Below, piece by piece: positions 1 to 8,562 of a stretch of DNA of 64,000 nt. Below the pieces are notes generated by a model, which was given only the letters and a program-made list of their open reading frames with translations, ran no database searches and was not told where the DNA came from. Both the position numbers and the translations under genes were made by a program. This DNA is from Methylobacterium adhaesivum (GTDB lineage Bacteria; Pseudomonadota; Alphaproteobacteria; Rhizobiales; Beijerinckiaceae), in NCBI RefSeq assembly GCF_022179065.1, contig NZ_BPQD01000006.1, forward strand, positions 1-64,000, given 5' to 3'. The stretch's first letter is position 1. Every line of letters begins with the position of its first letter.

Positions 1-83
1 AGGGCTGGGGTGAGGTGTGCGCACGCTCCGAAAAGGTCACACACCTCACCCTGTCCCTCTCCTTCCAGGAGAGGGGACCCGCG
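1..83. repeat. CTCTCC palindromic repeat, copy A (left end cut by window)
   Basis: This is an intergenic palindromic element. TGAGGTGTG near position 11 is mirrored by CACACACCTCA near 38, and a CCCTCTCCTTCCAGGAGAGG hairpin follows at about 55. The same layout recurs at 3264-3369 and 18622-18733, with half elements at 13048 and 41704. This copy lies directly 3' of the RND gene. Its own 5' half is outside the window. Confidence 0.8.
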
Positions 84-117
84 TTTCGCGCGCGAAGCGT
101 AAAAGCTGACGCCTCCC

Positions 118-3100
118 TCACGACAGCGCCTCGACACCGTCCGCGCGGCGGCCGGTGATCCGGCGCTCTAGACGGTCGAATGCCAGATAGATCACCGGCG
201 TCGTGAACAGCGTCAGCACCTGGGAGACGATGAGCCCGCCCGCGATGACGATGCCGAGGGGCTGGCGCAGTTCGGCGCCGACCCCCGTGCCGACGATGAG
301 CGGCACCGCCGCGAACAGGGCCGCGAGCGTCGTCATCAGGATCGGGCGGAAGCGCAGGAGGCAGGCCTCGTAGATGGCGTCGCGGGGGGGCATCCCCTGT
401 TCGCGCTCGGCCTGGAGCGCGAAGTCGATCATCATGATGGCGTTCTTCTTCACGATGCCGATGAGGAGCACGATGCCGATGACCGCGATGATGTCGAGCG
501 ACAGGCCGAACAGCATCAACCCGAGCAGCGCCCCGATGCCGGCGGAGGGCAGCGTGGAGAGGATGGTGATCGGGTGGATGAAGCTCTCGTAGAGCACGCC
601 GAGCACGATGTAGACGGTGACGATGGCGGCGATGACGAGGAACAGCTGGTTCGAGAGCGCCGACTGGAACGCGAAGACCGAGCCCTGCGGCACCACGCGA
701 AAGCTCGGCGGCAGGTCGATGGCTTTCCCCGCCGCCTCCACCGCCGCAACGGCGTCGCCGAGCGCCGCCCCCGGCGCGAGGTTGAACGACACGGTGGTGG
801 CCGGGAACTGGCCGAGATGGGAGATGAGGAGGGGCGCACGCCGCTCGCTCACCCGGGCCACCGCCGAGAGCGGCACCTGACCGGAAGTCGCCGTCGAGGA
901 CGGCAGGTAGATGTGGTCGAGGCTCTCGATGGTCTTGTGCAGATCCGGATCGGCCTCGAGGATCACCCGGTACTGGTTCGACTGCGTGAAGATCGTCGAG
1001 ACGATGCGCTGGCCGAAGGCGTCATAGAGGGCGTTGTCGACGGTGGCGGGGGTGATGCCGTAGCGACCCGCCGTCGCCCGGTCGATGGTGACGTAGGCCG
1101 CCAAGCCGCTGGCCTGGAGGTCGCTCGCCACATCGGACAGGAGCGGCGAGGTCTGGAGCTGGCGCACGAAGCGCGGCACCCAGGTCTCGAACTCCGTGAG
1201 GTTCGGGTTCTCGAGGATGACCTGATACTGCGTCGCGCTCACCGCCGTGTCGATGGTGAGGTCCTGCACCGATTGCAGGTAGAGGCGGATGCCCGCCACG
1301 CCCTCGGTCGCGGCCTTGATCCGTTCGATGATCTGACCAGCCGTCGCGGTCCGACCCGCGTGGGGCTTCAGGTTGATGAGGAAACGGCCGGAATTCAGGG
1401 TCACGTTCTGGCCGTCGACGCCGATGAACGATGACAGGCTCTCGACGTCCGGGTCCTTGAGGATGAGGGTGGCGAGCGCCCGCTGGCGCTCGGCCATGGC
1501 CGCGTAGGACACGGTCTGGTCGGCCTGGGTGATGCCCTGGACCACGCCGGTGTCCTGCACGGGGAAGAACCCCTTGGGGATCACCACGAACAGGTAGGCG
1601 GTGAGCGCGACCGTGGCGAGGGTCGCGATCAGGGTCAGGCCCTGGTGGCGCAGGACCACCCGTAGCATCCGGCCGTAGCCGGCGATGACCCCGTCCATGC
1701 TGCGACGCGCCGCGCGGGCGATGACGCCCTCGCGGCGCTGCCCGGCCGGCTCGTGCTTCAGCAGGCGCGCGCACAGCATCGGCACGAGGGTGAGGGACAC
1801 CACCGCCGAGATCACGATGGTGGCAGCGAGCGTAATGGCGAATTCGTGGAACAGGCGCCCGACGACGTCGCCCATGAACAGGAGCGGGATGAGCACGGCG
1901 ATGAGCGACACCGTGAGCGAGATGATGGTGAAGCCGATCTCGCGGCTGCCCTTGAGCGACGCTTCGAGAGGCGAATCCCCCTCCTCCACGTGGCGGGCGA
2001 TGTTCTCGATGACCACGATGGCATCGTCCACCACGAAACCCGTCGCGATGGTCAGCGCCATGAGGGAGAGGTTGTCGAGGGAGAAGCCGTAGAGGTCCAT
2101 CACCGCCAGGGTGCCGACGAGGGAGAGGGGCACCGACAGGCTCGGGATCAGGGTCGCGGAGACGCTGCGCAGGAACAGGAAGATGACGAGCACCACGAGG
2201 CCGATGGCGAGCGCCAGCTCCACCTGCACGTCGTGGACGGAGGCCCGGATGGTGACCGTGCGGTCGGTGAGCAGGCCGACCTGGATGGCGGCCGGCAGGG
2301 TCGCCTGGAGCTGGGGCAGCAGGGCCTTGATCTTGTCGACGGTGCTGATGACGTTGGCGCCGGGCTGGCGCTGGATGTTGAGGATGACGGCCGGGACCTC
2401 GCCGGCCCAGGCGCCGAGCTTCGTGTTCTCCGGGCCGGCGACCACGTCGGCGACGTCCGAGAGCTTTACCGGGGCGCCGTTCTTGTAGGCGATGATGGCG
2501 TCGTCGTAGGCCTTCGGGTCGCGGATCTGGTCGTTGGCGTTGATGGCGTAGGACTGGGTCGGCCCGTCGATGGTGCCTTTGGGCGTGTTGACGTTGAGAT
2601 TGGTGATGGTGGTGCGCAGGTCGTCGATGTTCAGGCCGTAGGCCGCCATGGCGCGGGCGTTGAACCGCACCCGGATAGCCGGGCGCTGGCCGCCGCCCGT
2701 GCTGACGAGGCCGACGCCGGCCACCTGCGAGATTTTTTGAGCGAGCCGCGTCTCGGCGAGGTCACGCACCTCGGTGAGCGGCATGGTCTTCGAGGTCAGC
2801 GCGAAGGTGAGGATCGGCGCGTCGGCCGGATTCACCTTGGCGTAGATCGGCGGGGCCGGCAGGTCGGCCGGCAGCAGGTTGCCGGCGGCGTTGATGGCCG
2901 CCTGAACCTGTTGCTCGGCGATGTCCAGCGGCAGGTCGAGGCTGAACTGCAGGGTGACGACGGAGGCGCCCGCCGAACTCTGCGACGTCATCTGGTTGAG
3001 GTTCGCGAGCTGCCCGAACTGCCGTTCCAAGGGCGCGGTCACCGCCGAGGTCATCACCTCGGGGCTGGCGCCCGGATAAAACGTCTGGATCTGGATCGTC

Positions 3101-3228
3101 GGGTAATCCACCGACGGCAGCGCCGAGACCGGCAGGTTCAGGTACGACACCATCCCGACCATGAGGATCGCCAGCATGAACAGCGTGGTGGCGACGGGGC
3201 GCAGGATGAACAGGCGGGAGGGGTTCAT
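118..3228 (-). CDS. RND multidrug efflux transporter, inner-membrane subunit (MdtB/MdtC/AcrB type)
   Basis: This 1036-residue protein has the standard length of a proton-driven HAE1-type RND pump, which exports drugs across the envelope with a membrane fusion protein and an outer-membrane channel. The first membrane segment is at residues 12-32. The TM4 signature [15 protein letters not shown], with its paired proton-relay aspartates, is near residue 405. A second block of membrane segments fills about residues 860-1025. It lies 220 bp downstream of the fusion protein gene on the same strand, with a palindromic repeat between them. No outer-membrane factor is present. Assignment to the MdtB/C branch rather than AcrB is by general resemblance only. 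Confidence 0.93.
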   Translation of the reverse strand: MNPSRLFILRPVATTLFMLAILMVGMVSYLNLPVSALPSVDYPTIQIQTFYPGASPEVMTSAVTAPLERQFGQLANLNQMTSQSSAGASVVTLQFSLDLPLDIAEQQVQAAINAAGNLLPADLPAPPIYAKVNPADAPILTFALTSKTMPLTEVRDLAETRLAQKISQVAGVGLVSTGGGQRPAIRVRFNARAMAAYGLNIDDLRTTITNLNVNTPKGTIDGPTQSYAINANDQIRDPKAYDDAIIAYKNGAPVKLSDVADVVAGPENTKLGAWAGEVPAVILNIQRQPGANVISTVDKIKALLPQLQATLPAAIQVGLLTDRTVTIRASVHDVQVELALAIGLVVLVIFLFLRSVSATLIPSLSVPLSLVGTLAVMDLYGFSLDNLSLMALTIATGFVVDDAIVVIENIARHVEEGDSPLEASLKGSREIGFTIISLTVSLIAVLIPLLFMGDVVGRLFHEFAITLAATIVISAVVSLTLVPMLCARLLKHEPAGQRREGVIARAARRSMDGVIAGYGRMLRVVLRHQGLTLIATLATVALTAYLFVVIPKGFFPVQDTGVVQGITQADQTVSYAAMAERQRALATLILKDPDVESLSSFIGVDGQNVTLNSGRFLINLKPHAGRTATAGQIIERIKAATEGVAGIRLYLQSVQDLTIDTAVSATQYQVILENPNLTEFETWVPRFVRQLQTSPLLSDVASDLQASGLAAYVTIDRATAGRYGITPATVDNALYDAFGQRIVSTIFTQSNQYRVILEADPDLHKTIESLDHIYLPSSTATSGQVPLSAVARVSERRAPLLISHLGQFPATTVSFNLAPGAALGDAVAAVEAAGKAIDLPPSFRVVPQGSVFAFQSALSNQLFLVIAAIVTVYIVLGVLYESFIHPITILSTLPSAGIGALLGLMLFGLSLDIIAVIGIVLLIGIVKKNAIMMIDFALQAEREQGMPPRDAIYEACLLRFRPILMTTLAALFAAVPLIVGTGVGAELRQPLGIVIAGGLIVSQVLTLFTTPVIYLAFDRLERRITGRRADGVEALS

Positions 3229-3263
3229 GGGGTGAGGCCCATGCCGTGGATGGCGACCGCGAC

Positions 3264-3369
3264 AGGCCCCCTCTCCTGAAAGGAGAGGGTTGGGGTGAGG
3301 TGTGCGAACTCTCCGAAAAGGTCACACACCTCACCCTGTCCCTCTCCTGGAAGGTGTGGGGACCCGCGC
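3264..3369. repeat. CTCTCC palindromic repeat, copy B (complete)
   Basis: This is a complete bipartite element of about 105 bp. A left hairpin CCTCTCCTGAAAGGAGAGG is followed by GGGTGAGGTGTG, a short spacer, CACACACCTCACCC and a degenerate right CTCTCC arm ending in GGGGACCCGCGC. It sits between the membrane fusion and RND genes of one operon, so in RNA it would form strong hairpins inside the transcript. It could act as a processing or attenuation site, though that is inference. Confidence 0.85.
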
Positions 3370-3448
3370 TTACTCACACGTTGCGTGAATGCCGGAGCCG
3401 GCAGCGGGAATCCGCGCCTGCCGCGAGACGGCGAGCCAGCGGGAATAA

Positions 3449-4852
3449 TCATTGCGCGGCCGGGCGCTGGCGGCGGCGCTCGCGCTTCTGGCCCTCGGGG
3501 GCGAGGGCATCGGCCTTCGCGGCCTCCGCCTTCGCGTCTTCAGGCTTGGCGTCCCCGGGCTTGGCGTCCTCGGGTTTCGGCCCCGCCGCGCCGGGCGGGC
3601 GGGTGCCGTCCTCGGTGACCCGCACGCTCGCGCCATCGCGCAGACGGTCGGTGCCGTCGACCACCACGCGATCACCGACGGCGAGCCCCGCCGTCACCGC
3701 CGTGCGGGCGCCGTCGGCCTCGCCGAGGGCGATGGGGCGGACCACCACCTTGTCGTCGCCCTGCATGAGGTAGACGTAGGTGCCGGGCGTGCCGCGCAGG
3801 ATCGCGGCGGTGGGCACGATGGGGGCGTTGCGCACCGTGTCGACAACGAGCTTGGCGTTGACGAACTGGTTCGGGAACAGGGCGTCGTCGGCGTTGTCGA
3901 ACAGGGCGCGCAGCTTCACCGTGCCGGTGGTGGTGTCGATCTGGTTGTCCACGGTCTCGAGGGTACCGGTGGCGAGCACCGTGGTGTCGCCGCGGTCATA
4001 GGCCGAGACGGTGAGCTTGGCGCCGGCCCGCAGGCGGCGCATCACCTTCGCCACGTCGTCCTCGGGCAGGGTGAACACCACGGAGATCGGGTGAAGCTGC
4101 GTCACCACCACGAGGGCCGTCGAGGCGGCCGTGATGTAGTTGCCCTGGTCGACCTGGCGCAGGCCGACGCGACCCTCCACCGGCGAGACGATGCGGGTGT
4201 AGGTGATGTTGAGCTTCTGCTGATCGACGAGCGCCTGGTCGGCCGCCACCGTGCCCTCGTTCTGCTTGACCAGGGCGGCCTGCGTGTCGACGTTCTGCTT
4301 CGAGATCGAATCCTGCTGGGACAGGCGCTGGAACCGGGCGAGATCGAGCCGGGAATTCTGCAGCAGGGCCTGATCGCGCATGAGCTGGCCCTGGTACTGG
4401 GCGAGCTGGGCCTCGTAGATCCGCGAATCGATCTGGGCGAGGAAATCGCCCTTCTTCACCGTCTGGCCCTCGCGAAAGCCGACCTCCATGAGGTAGCCGC
4501 TGATCTGCGAGCGGACCGTGACGGTGGCGAGCGGCGTCACCGTGCCGAGGCCCGAGAGAACGACGGGCACGTCGCCCGCCGCGATGGTGGCGATGCCCAC
4601 CGCCTGGGGCGGCTCCCCGTGGCGCCCCCCGCCCCGGCCGCCCTTGCTGCGGGGTCCGCCGGCCGTCTGCGTCGCGCCGTCCGCTTTCGGCGCGAGGTAA
4701 TGGCGGTAGCCGTAATATCCGCCGCCCGCCAGAAGCAGCACGAGGAGGAACCACAGCCAGCCGCGTCCGCCCCGCGTCCGGGCGGGCCCGGTTTCGCCGG
4801 GGGACACGTAGTCCCGCGCGGTCTCGGTGCGGATCGGAGAGTTCTCGTTCAT
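3449..4852 (-). CDS. RND efflux membrane fusion protein (MdtA/AcrA family)
   Basis: This 467-residue periplasmic adaptor links the RND pump encoded downstream to an outer-membrane channel. A single N-terminal membrane anchor (about residues 30-52, WLWFLLVLLLAGGGYYGY) follows a short cytoplasmic stretch. A biotinyl/lipoyl-like half-motif (VRSQISGYLMEVGFREGQTV), an alpha-hairpin (about 130-215) and beta-barrel segments follow in the usual order. The C-terminus carries an unusual low-complexity tail rich in Ala, Lys and Asp (PEDAKPGDAKPEDAK) ending in a basic run. The ATG at 4852 is preceded by a region with two palindromes that probably serve as operators. Confidence 0.92.
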   Translation of the reverse strand: MNENSPIRTETARDYVSPGETGPARTRGGRGWLWFLLVLLLAGGGYYGYRHYLAPKADGATQTAGGPRSKGGRGGGRHGEPPQAVGIATIAAGDVPVVLSGLGTVTPLATVTVRSQISGYLMEVGFREGQTVKKGDFLAQIDSRIYEAQLAQYQGQLMRDQALLQNSRLDLARFQRLSQQDSISKQNVDTQAALVKQNEGTVAADQALVDQQKLNITYTRIVSPVEGRVGLRQVDQGNYITAASTALVVVTQLHPISVVFTLPEDDVAKVMRRLRAGAKLTVSAYDRGDTTVLATGTLETVDNQIDTTTGTVKLRALFDNADDALFPNQFVNAKLVVDTVRNAPIVPTAAILRGTPGTYVYLMQGDDKVVVRPIALGEADGARTAVTAGLAVGDRVVVDGTDRLRDGASVRVTEDGTRPPGAAGPKPEDAKPGDAKPEDAKAEAAKADALAPEGQKRERRRQRPAAQ

Positions 4853-4949
4853 GGCGTCACAGCATCAGCGGGCGCGGCGCCCGGGCGGAGCGGTTCATCA
4901 GGATGTGGATCGCATCGCCGGTTCGAACAGTTCGAGGCATCGTCGCACC

Positions 4950-4991
4950 CCGACCGTAACGGTCGGCCCGCGACCGACACGGTCGTGTCGG
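4950..4991. promoter_or_regulatory. Tandem palindromic operator candidate upstream of the efflux operon
   Basis: Two inverted repeats of the form GACCG-N3-CGGTC lie at 4952-4964 and 4972-4984, exactly 20 bp (two helical turns) apart. Each extends to a longer palindrome: 4950-4966 has 7-bp arms, and 4974-4991 reads CCGACAC-GGTC-GTGTCGG. They sit about 100-140 bp upstream of the fusion protein start. This is the classical geometry for a dimeric repressor such as a TetR-type regulator, but no regulator gene is next to it. Confidence 0.5.
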
Positions 4992-5106
4992 CCGAATTCC
5001 TCGAATTCCGGGGCGGCGTGGCATGAAACCTCTTCTGGCGGGCCAATACGTCGCCAGTACGGCATCCGCGTTTCCCCCGTGTTGCTGCTCGCCCGGGCGG
5101 GGCGCG

Positions 5107-5247
5107 TCAGGGTCGCTTGGCCGGATCGTAAGCCTGCACCACCGCGCGATACGTGTCGTCCACGGGCGCCACGGGAACGACGCGGCGCAGGCCGAGGCCG
5201 AGGAGGGCCGTGGCGACGGCGAGGAGGAGGCAGGTGCGGGTTCGCAT
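5107..5247 (-). CDS. Small hydrophobic/secreted protein of unknown function
   Basis: This 46-residue frame starts at the ATG at 5247. It has a basic N-terminus (MRTRT), a hydrophobic core (CLLLAVATALLGLGL) and a short polar tail ending DPAKRP. The profile suggests a membrane-anchored or exported small peptide. The frame stays open upstream to 5472, but that extension runs through the structured RNA and its terminator, so the internal ATG is preferred. I recognise no family. Confidence 0.4.
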   Translation of the reverse strand: MRTRTCLLLAVATALLGLGLRRVVPVAPVDDTYRAVVQAYDPAKRP

Positions 5248-5307
5248 GGGGCTTCGTCCTGCCACAGGCGCGCATCCCCGGCACGAGGAGAAAACGCTCC
5301 GGGCACG

Positions 5308-5335
5308 AAAAAAGGCCGCCGCGACTGCGACGACC
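5308..5335 (-). terminator. Rho-independent terminator of the small RNA candidate
   Basis: On the minus strand a 9-bp stem GGTCGTCGC/GCGGCGGCC (two G-U pairs) with an AGTC loop (5335-5314) is followed directly by TTTTTT (5313-5308). Confidence 0.75.
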
Positions 5336-5455
5336 TCTTTTGCAATTCCAAGGATTCGAACTCTTGGACCGGAGCGGCGACCGCCCTCGTGAGACGAGGG
5401 GGCGTAGTCCCGCAAGAGCCGCTGCCGCTCCGGCTCATCGGAAATTAGATCACGG
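5308..5455 (-). ncRNA. Structured small RNA candidate with intrinsic terminator (class unknown)
   Basis: Read on the minus strand, this stretch contains a perfect 10-bp long-range stem (arms 5424-5433 and 5369-5378, CCGGAGCGGC/GCCGCTCCGG). Inside it is an apical hairpin CCCTCG-TCTCA-CGAGGG (5400-5384). Next comes a perfect hairpin TCCAAG/CTTGGA (5368-5347) whose loop carries the T-loop-like GTTCGAATC. A terminator hairpin with a T6 run then ends the transcript. No acceptor stem pairs with the T-loop-like segment, so it is not a functional tRNA. It does not match SRP RNA or tmRNA by eye, and 6S RNA could be neither shown nor excluded. Confidence 0.4.
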
Positions 5456-5590
5456 CTGATGAATGTCAACAATCGTCAGTCGAAAGGGAAGGACTCCCGT
5501 ACGCGGGGGTGCGCAGCCGCACATTTCGTACGACGCGAGGGCCGTGCTACGCATCCGTCCCCTCACGCCTCGCCCCCGACACCCGAGCCG

Positions 5591-6745
5591 ATGAACCCCG
5601 TCTTCGCCAACCTGCCGACGACCATCTTCACCGTGATGTCGGGCCTCGCCCGCGACCTCGGGGCGATCAATCTCGGCCAGGGCTTCCCCGACGATCCGGG
5701 TCCCGAGGACGTCCGCCGCCGCGCCGCCGAGGCGGTGCTCGACGGCGACAACCAATATCCGCCGATGATGGGGCTGCCGGCCCTGCGCGAGGCGATCGCG
5801 GCGCATTACGCCCGTCACCAGGACTTGAGCCTCGATCCGCACACGGAGGTGATGGTGACCTCGGGCGCCACCGAGGCGCTGGCCGCCACCCTCCTGTCCC
5901 TCATCGCGCCCGGCGATGAGGTGGTGCTGTTCGCGCCCCTGTACGACGCCTACCTGCCCCTCGTGCGCCAGGCCGGCGGCGTTCCCCGCATCGTCAACCT
6001 GCAGCCTCCGCACTTCCGCCTGGAGGAGGAGGCCCTGGCGGCGGTGTTCTGCGACCGCACGAAGCTCGTGGTGCTGAACAATCCCCTCAACCCCAGCGCC
6101 ACGGTGTTCGGCCGCGAGAACCTCGCGCTGCTTGCCCGGTTCTGCACCCGCCACGACGTCGTGGCCGTGTGCGACGAGGTGTGGGAGCACATCGTGTTCG
6201 ACGGCGTGAAGCATTGCCCGCTCATGGCCCTACCCGGCATGCGCGACCGGACGGTGAAGATCGGCTCGGCGGGCAAGATCTTCGGCCTGACCGGGTGGAA
6301 GGTCGGATTCGTCATGGCGGCAAGCCCCCTCCTGCGGGCCGTGGCGGGCGCCCACCAGTTCCTCACCTTCACCACCCCGCCCTGCCTGCAGACGGCCGTG
6401 GCCTACGGGCTCGGCAAGCCCGACGCCTCTTTCGACGACATGCGGACCCGCTTCGCCCGCTCGCGCGACCGCCTGAGCGGGGGCCTCGCCGCGCGCGGCT
6501 TCACGGTGCTGCCCTCGGCCGGAACCTACTTTCTCAACGTCGACATCGCCCCCCTCGGGTTCGACGACGACGCGGCGTTCTGCGACACCCTGGTCCGGCG
6601 CCACGGCGTCGCGGCGATTCCCGTGAGCGCCTTCTACGATGCCGATCCCGTGCGCCACATCGTGCGCCTGTGCTTCGCCAAATCCGACGCGACCCTCGAC
6701 GCCGCCCTCGACCGTCTCGGCGACGTCGCCCGGAAAGCCGCGTGA
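5591..6745 (+). CDS. PLP-dependent class I/II aminotransferase
   Basis: This 384-residue fold-type I aminotransferase resembles methionine/kynurenine/glutamine-type transaminases (YbdL-like). The PLP-binding lysine is K229 in the motif SAGKIFGLTGWKVGF. The substrate loop INLGQGFPDD is near residue 26, and the family's NNPLNPSA stretch is present. The frame is open from 5459, but the ATG at 5591 gives the usual family N-terminus (MNPVFANLPTTIF). A DUF4112 gene follows 51 bp downstream. Substrate specificity cannot be read from the sequence. Confidence 0.88.
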   Translation: MNPVFANLPTTIFTVMSGLARDLGAINLGQGFPDDPGPEDVRRRAAEAVLDGDNQYPPMMGLPALREAIAAHYARHQDLSLDPHTEVMVTSGATEALAATLLSLIAPGDEVVLFAPLYDAYLPLVRQAGGVPRIVNLQPPHFRLEEEALAAVFCDRTKLVVLNNPLNPSATVFGRENLALLARFCTRHDVVAVCDEVWEHIVFDGVKHCPLMALPGMRDRTVKIGSAGKIFGLTGWKVGFVMAASPLLRAVAGAHQFLTFTTPPCLQTAVAYGLGKPDASFDDMRTRFARSRDRLSGGLAARGFTVLPSAGTYFLNVDIAPLGFDDDAAFCDTLVRRHGVAAIPVSAFYDADPVRHIVRLCFAKSDATLDAALDRLGDVARKAA

Positions 6746-6796
6746 TGGCGGCCCGGCCGCTTGCGGGCGGGGCGAAGCGGGGCCACATGCCCCCGC

Positions 6797-7303
6797 ATGA
6801 GCACGCCGCGCATTCCCAGGGACCCGACCGTGGACTTCGCCCGAGACCCCGGTGCCGGGCGCGGCACCACCCGTATGGGGCCCGGCGACACGACGCCGTT
6901 CCGGCCCAAGCCCGACGACCGCGAGGCCACGCTCCTACGCCTCGAGGCGCTGGCACACCTCATGGACTCGGCCTTCCTGATTCCGGGGATCAACCGCCGC
7001 GTCGGCATGGACGCCATCGTGGGCCTCGTGCCGATCATCGGGGACGTGGCCGGCATGCTCATCGCCTCCTACGTGGTCAACGAGGCGCGCCGTCTCGGCG
7101 CCCCGCGCTGGCTCGTGGCGCGGATGATGGCCAACGTGGTGTTCGACGGGGCAATCGGCATGGTGCCGCTGGCCGGCGACCTGTTCGACGCGGCCTTCAA
7201 GGCCAACCGCCGCAACGTCGCCCTGCTGCGCCGCCACCTCGAGAAGACCGGGGGCCTGCGGCCCAACGAGATCGAGGGCACGGCCGTGCGCCTCGACGGC
7301 TGA
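6797..7303 (+). CDS. DUF4112 membrane protein
   Basis: This 168-residue protein matches the DUF4112 pattern. It contains LIPGINRRVGMDAIVGLVP, then a hydrophobic segment (IIGDVAGMLIASYVV) and a second repeat of the GxVPLxGD theme (IGMVPLAGDLFD). The function is unknown; small integral membrane proteins of this type are common in alphaproteobacteria. The ATG at 6797 is preferred over 6761, and another ATG at 6875 is possible. It lies between the aminotransferase and the YejE-like permease on the same strand. Confidence 0.75.
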   Translation: MSTPRIPRDPTVDFARDPGAGRGTTRMGPGDTTPFRPKPDDREATLLRLEALAHLMDSAFLIPGINRRVGMDAIVGLVPIIGDVAGMLIASYVVNEARRLGAPRWLVARMMANVVFDGAIGMVPLAGDLFDAAFKANRRNVALLRRHLEKTGGLRPNEIEGTAVRLDG

Positions 7304-7331
7304 GCGCCCCCGGCACCGGACGGGGCAACCC

Positions 7332-8453
7332 ATGAATCAGGTCGCCGTTCCCCCCGTCGCGGTTCCCGTTCGCGCGGGCCGGCTCTCGCCCCTGTGGCAG
7401 CGCCGACTCGCCAATTTTCGCCGCAACCGCCTCGGCTTCTGGTCGTTCGTGATCTTCACCGCCCTGTTCGGCACGAGCCTGTTCGCGGAGTTCATCGCCA
7501 ACGACAAGCCCCTCGTCGTCTCCTACAAGGGCGAGATTCTGTTTCCCGTCCTCATCGACTACCCGGACGAGAAGTTCGGCGGCTTCTACGCCCGGCCGAA
7601 CTACCGCTCGGCCGAGACGCGCAAGGAGATCGCCGAGAACGGCTGGGCGATCTGGCCGCCGATCCCGTATTCCTACGACACCATCATCGACGGCCTGCCG
7701 ACCCCCTCGCCCTCGCCGCCGACCTGGATGCTGACGCAAGAGCAGTGCGCGAGCGTGGGCAAGCCGTGCGCCGACCTCGAGAAGCACTGGCTCGGCACCG
7801 ACAACACCACCCGGGACGTGCTGGCGCGGATCATCTACGGGTTCCGCATCTCGGTGCTGTTCGGCCTCATCCTCGCCCTGATCTCCTCGGTGATCGGCGT
7901 CGTCGCGGGCGCCGTGCAGGGCTATTTCGGCGGCTGGGTCGATCTCGCCCTGCAGCGCTTCATCGAGGTCTGGAGCGGCATCCCGACCCTCTATCTCATC
8001 ATCATCATCTCGGCCTTCATCGAGCCGGGCTTCTTCGTGCTCCTCGGCATCCTGCTCCTGTTCTCGTGGGTGGCCCTCGTCGGCGTGGTGCGGGCCGAGT
8101 TCCTCCGGGCGCGCAACTTCGAGTACGTGCGCGCCGCACGCGCGCTCGGCCTCTCTAACGTCCGCATCATGAGCCGCCACCTCCTGCCCAACGCCATGGT
8201 GGCGACCCTGACGTTCCTGCCGTTCATCCTCAACGGCTCCATCGGCACCCTGACCTCCCTCGATTTCCTCGGCTTCGGCCTGCCGCCGGGCTCGGCGTCG
8301 CTGGGCGAGCTGCTGGCGCAAGGCAAGGACAACATCCAGGCGCCCTGGCTCGGGCTCACCGGCTTCCTCGTCGTCGCCGTGATGCTGAGCCTCCTCGTCT
8401 TCGCCGGCGAGGCCGTGCGCGACGCCTTCGATCCGAGGAAATCTTTCGCCTGA
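7332..8453 (+). CDS. Oligopeptide/microcin C-type ABC transporter permease (YejE family), stand-alone
   Basis: This 373-residue inner-membrane permease has the length and layout of YejE: TM1 at about residues 35-55, a long periplasmic insert (about 60-160), then the binding-protein-dependent permease domain. The EAA loop is visible as ARALGLSNVRIMSRHLLPN near residue 275, and the C-terminus reads VRDAFDPRKSF. YejE normally works with YejA (binding protein), YejB (permease) and YejF (ATPase). None of these genes is nearby, so this copy is an orphan or pairs with subunits encoded elsewhere. It starts 28 bp after the DUF4112 gene. Confidence 0.88.
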   Translation: MNQVAVPPVAVPVRAGRLSPLWQRRLANFRRNRLGFWSFVIFTALFGTSLFAEFIANDKPLVVSYKGEILFPVLIDYPDEKFGGFYARPNYRSAETRKEIAENGWAIWPPIPYSYDTIIDGLPTPSPSPPTWMLTQEQCASVGKPCADLEKHWLGTDNTTRDVLARIIYGFRISVLFGLILALISSVIGVVAGAVQGYFGGWVDLALQRFIEVWSGIPTLYLIIIISAFIEPGFFVLLGILLLFSWVALVGVVRAEFLRARNFEYVRAARALGLSNVRIMSRHLLPNAMVATLTFLPFILNGSIGTLTSLDFLGFGLPPGSASLGELLAQGKDNIQAPWLGLTGFLVVAVMLSLLVFAGEAVRDAFDPRKSFA

Positions 8454-8562
8454 AAGGAGACTATTCGTTGAAGTCTTCGCCCAGGAAGCCTGACAGGGAA
8501 ACCAATCCCTAACAATTGTCTGTAATTCTCGCCCGAATGTCAGCGCTCGGGATCCTTCCAGA

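Noticed and set aside
1753-3279. Long plus-strand frame of 508 codons opposite the RND gene
   Set aside because: It is antisense to a certain gene with strong family motifs. Its translation is low-complexity Arg/Asp/Gly/Glu/His-rich, as expected for GC-rich shadows.
5341-5372. tRNA gene suggested by the T-loop-like GGATTCGAAC (plus strand) at 5351
   Set aside because: No 7-bp acceptor stem, no consistent D-arm and a mismatched T-stem. Only the hairpin and loop consensus fit, so it is treated as part of a structured RNA candidate.
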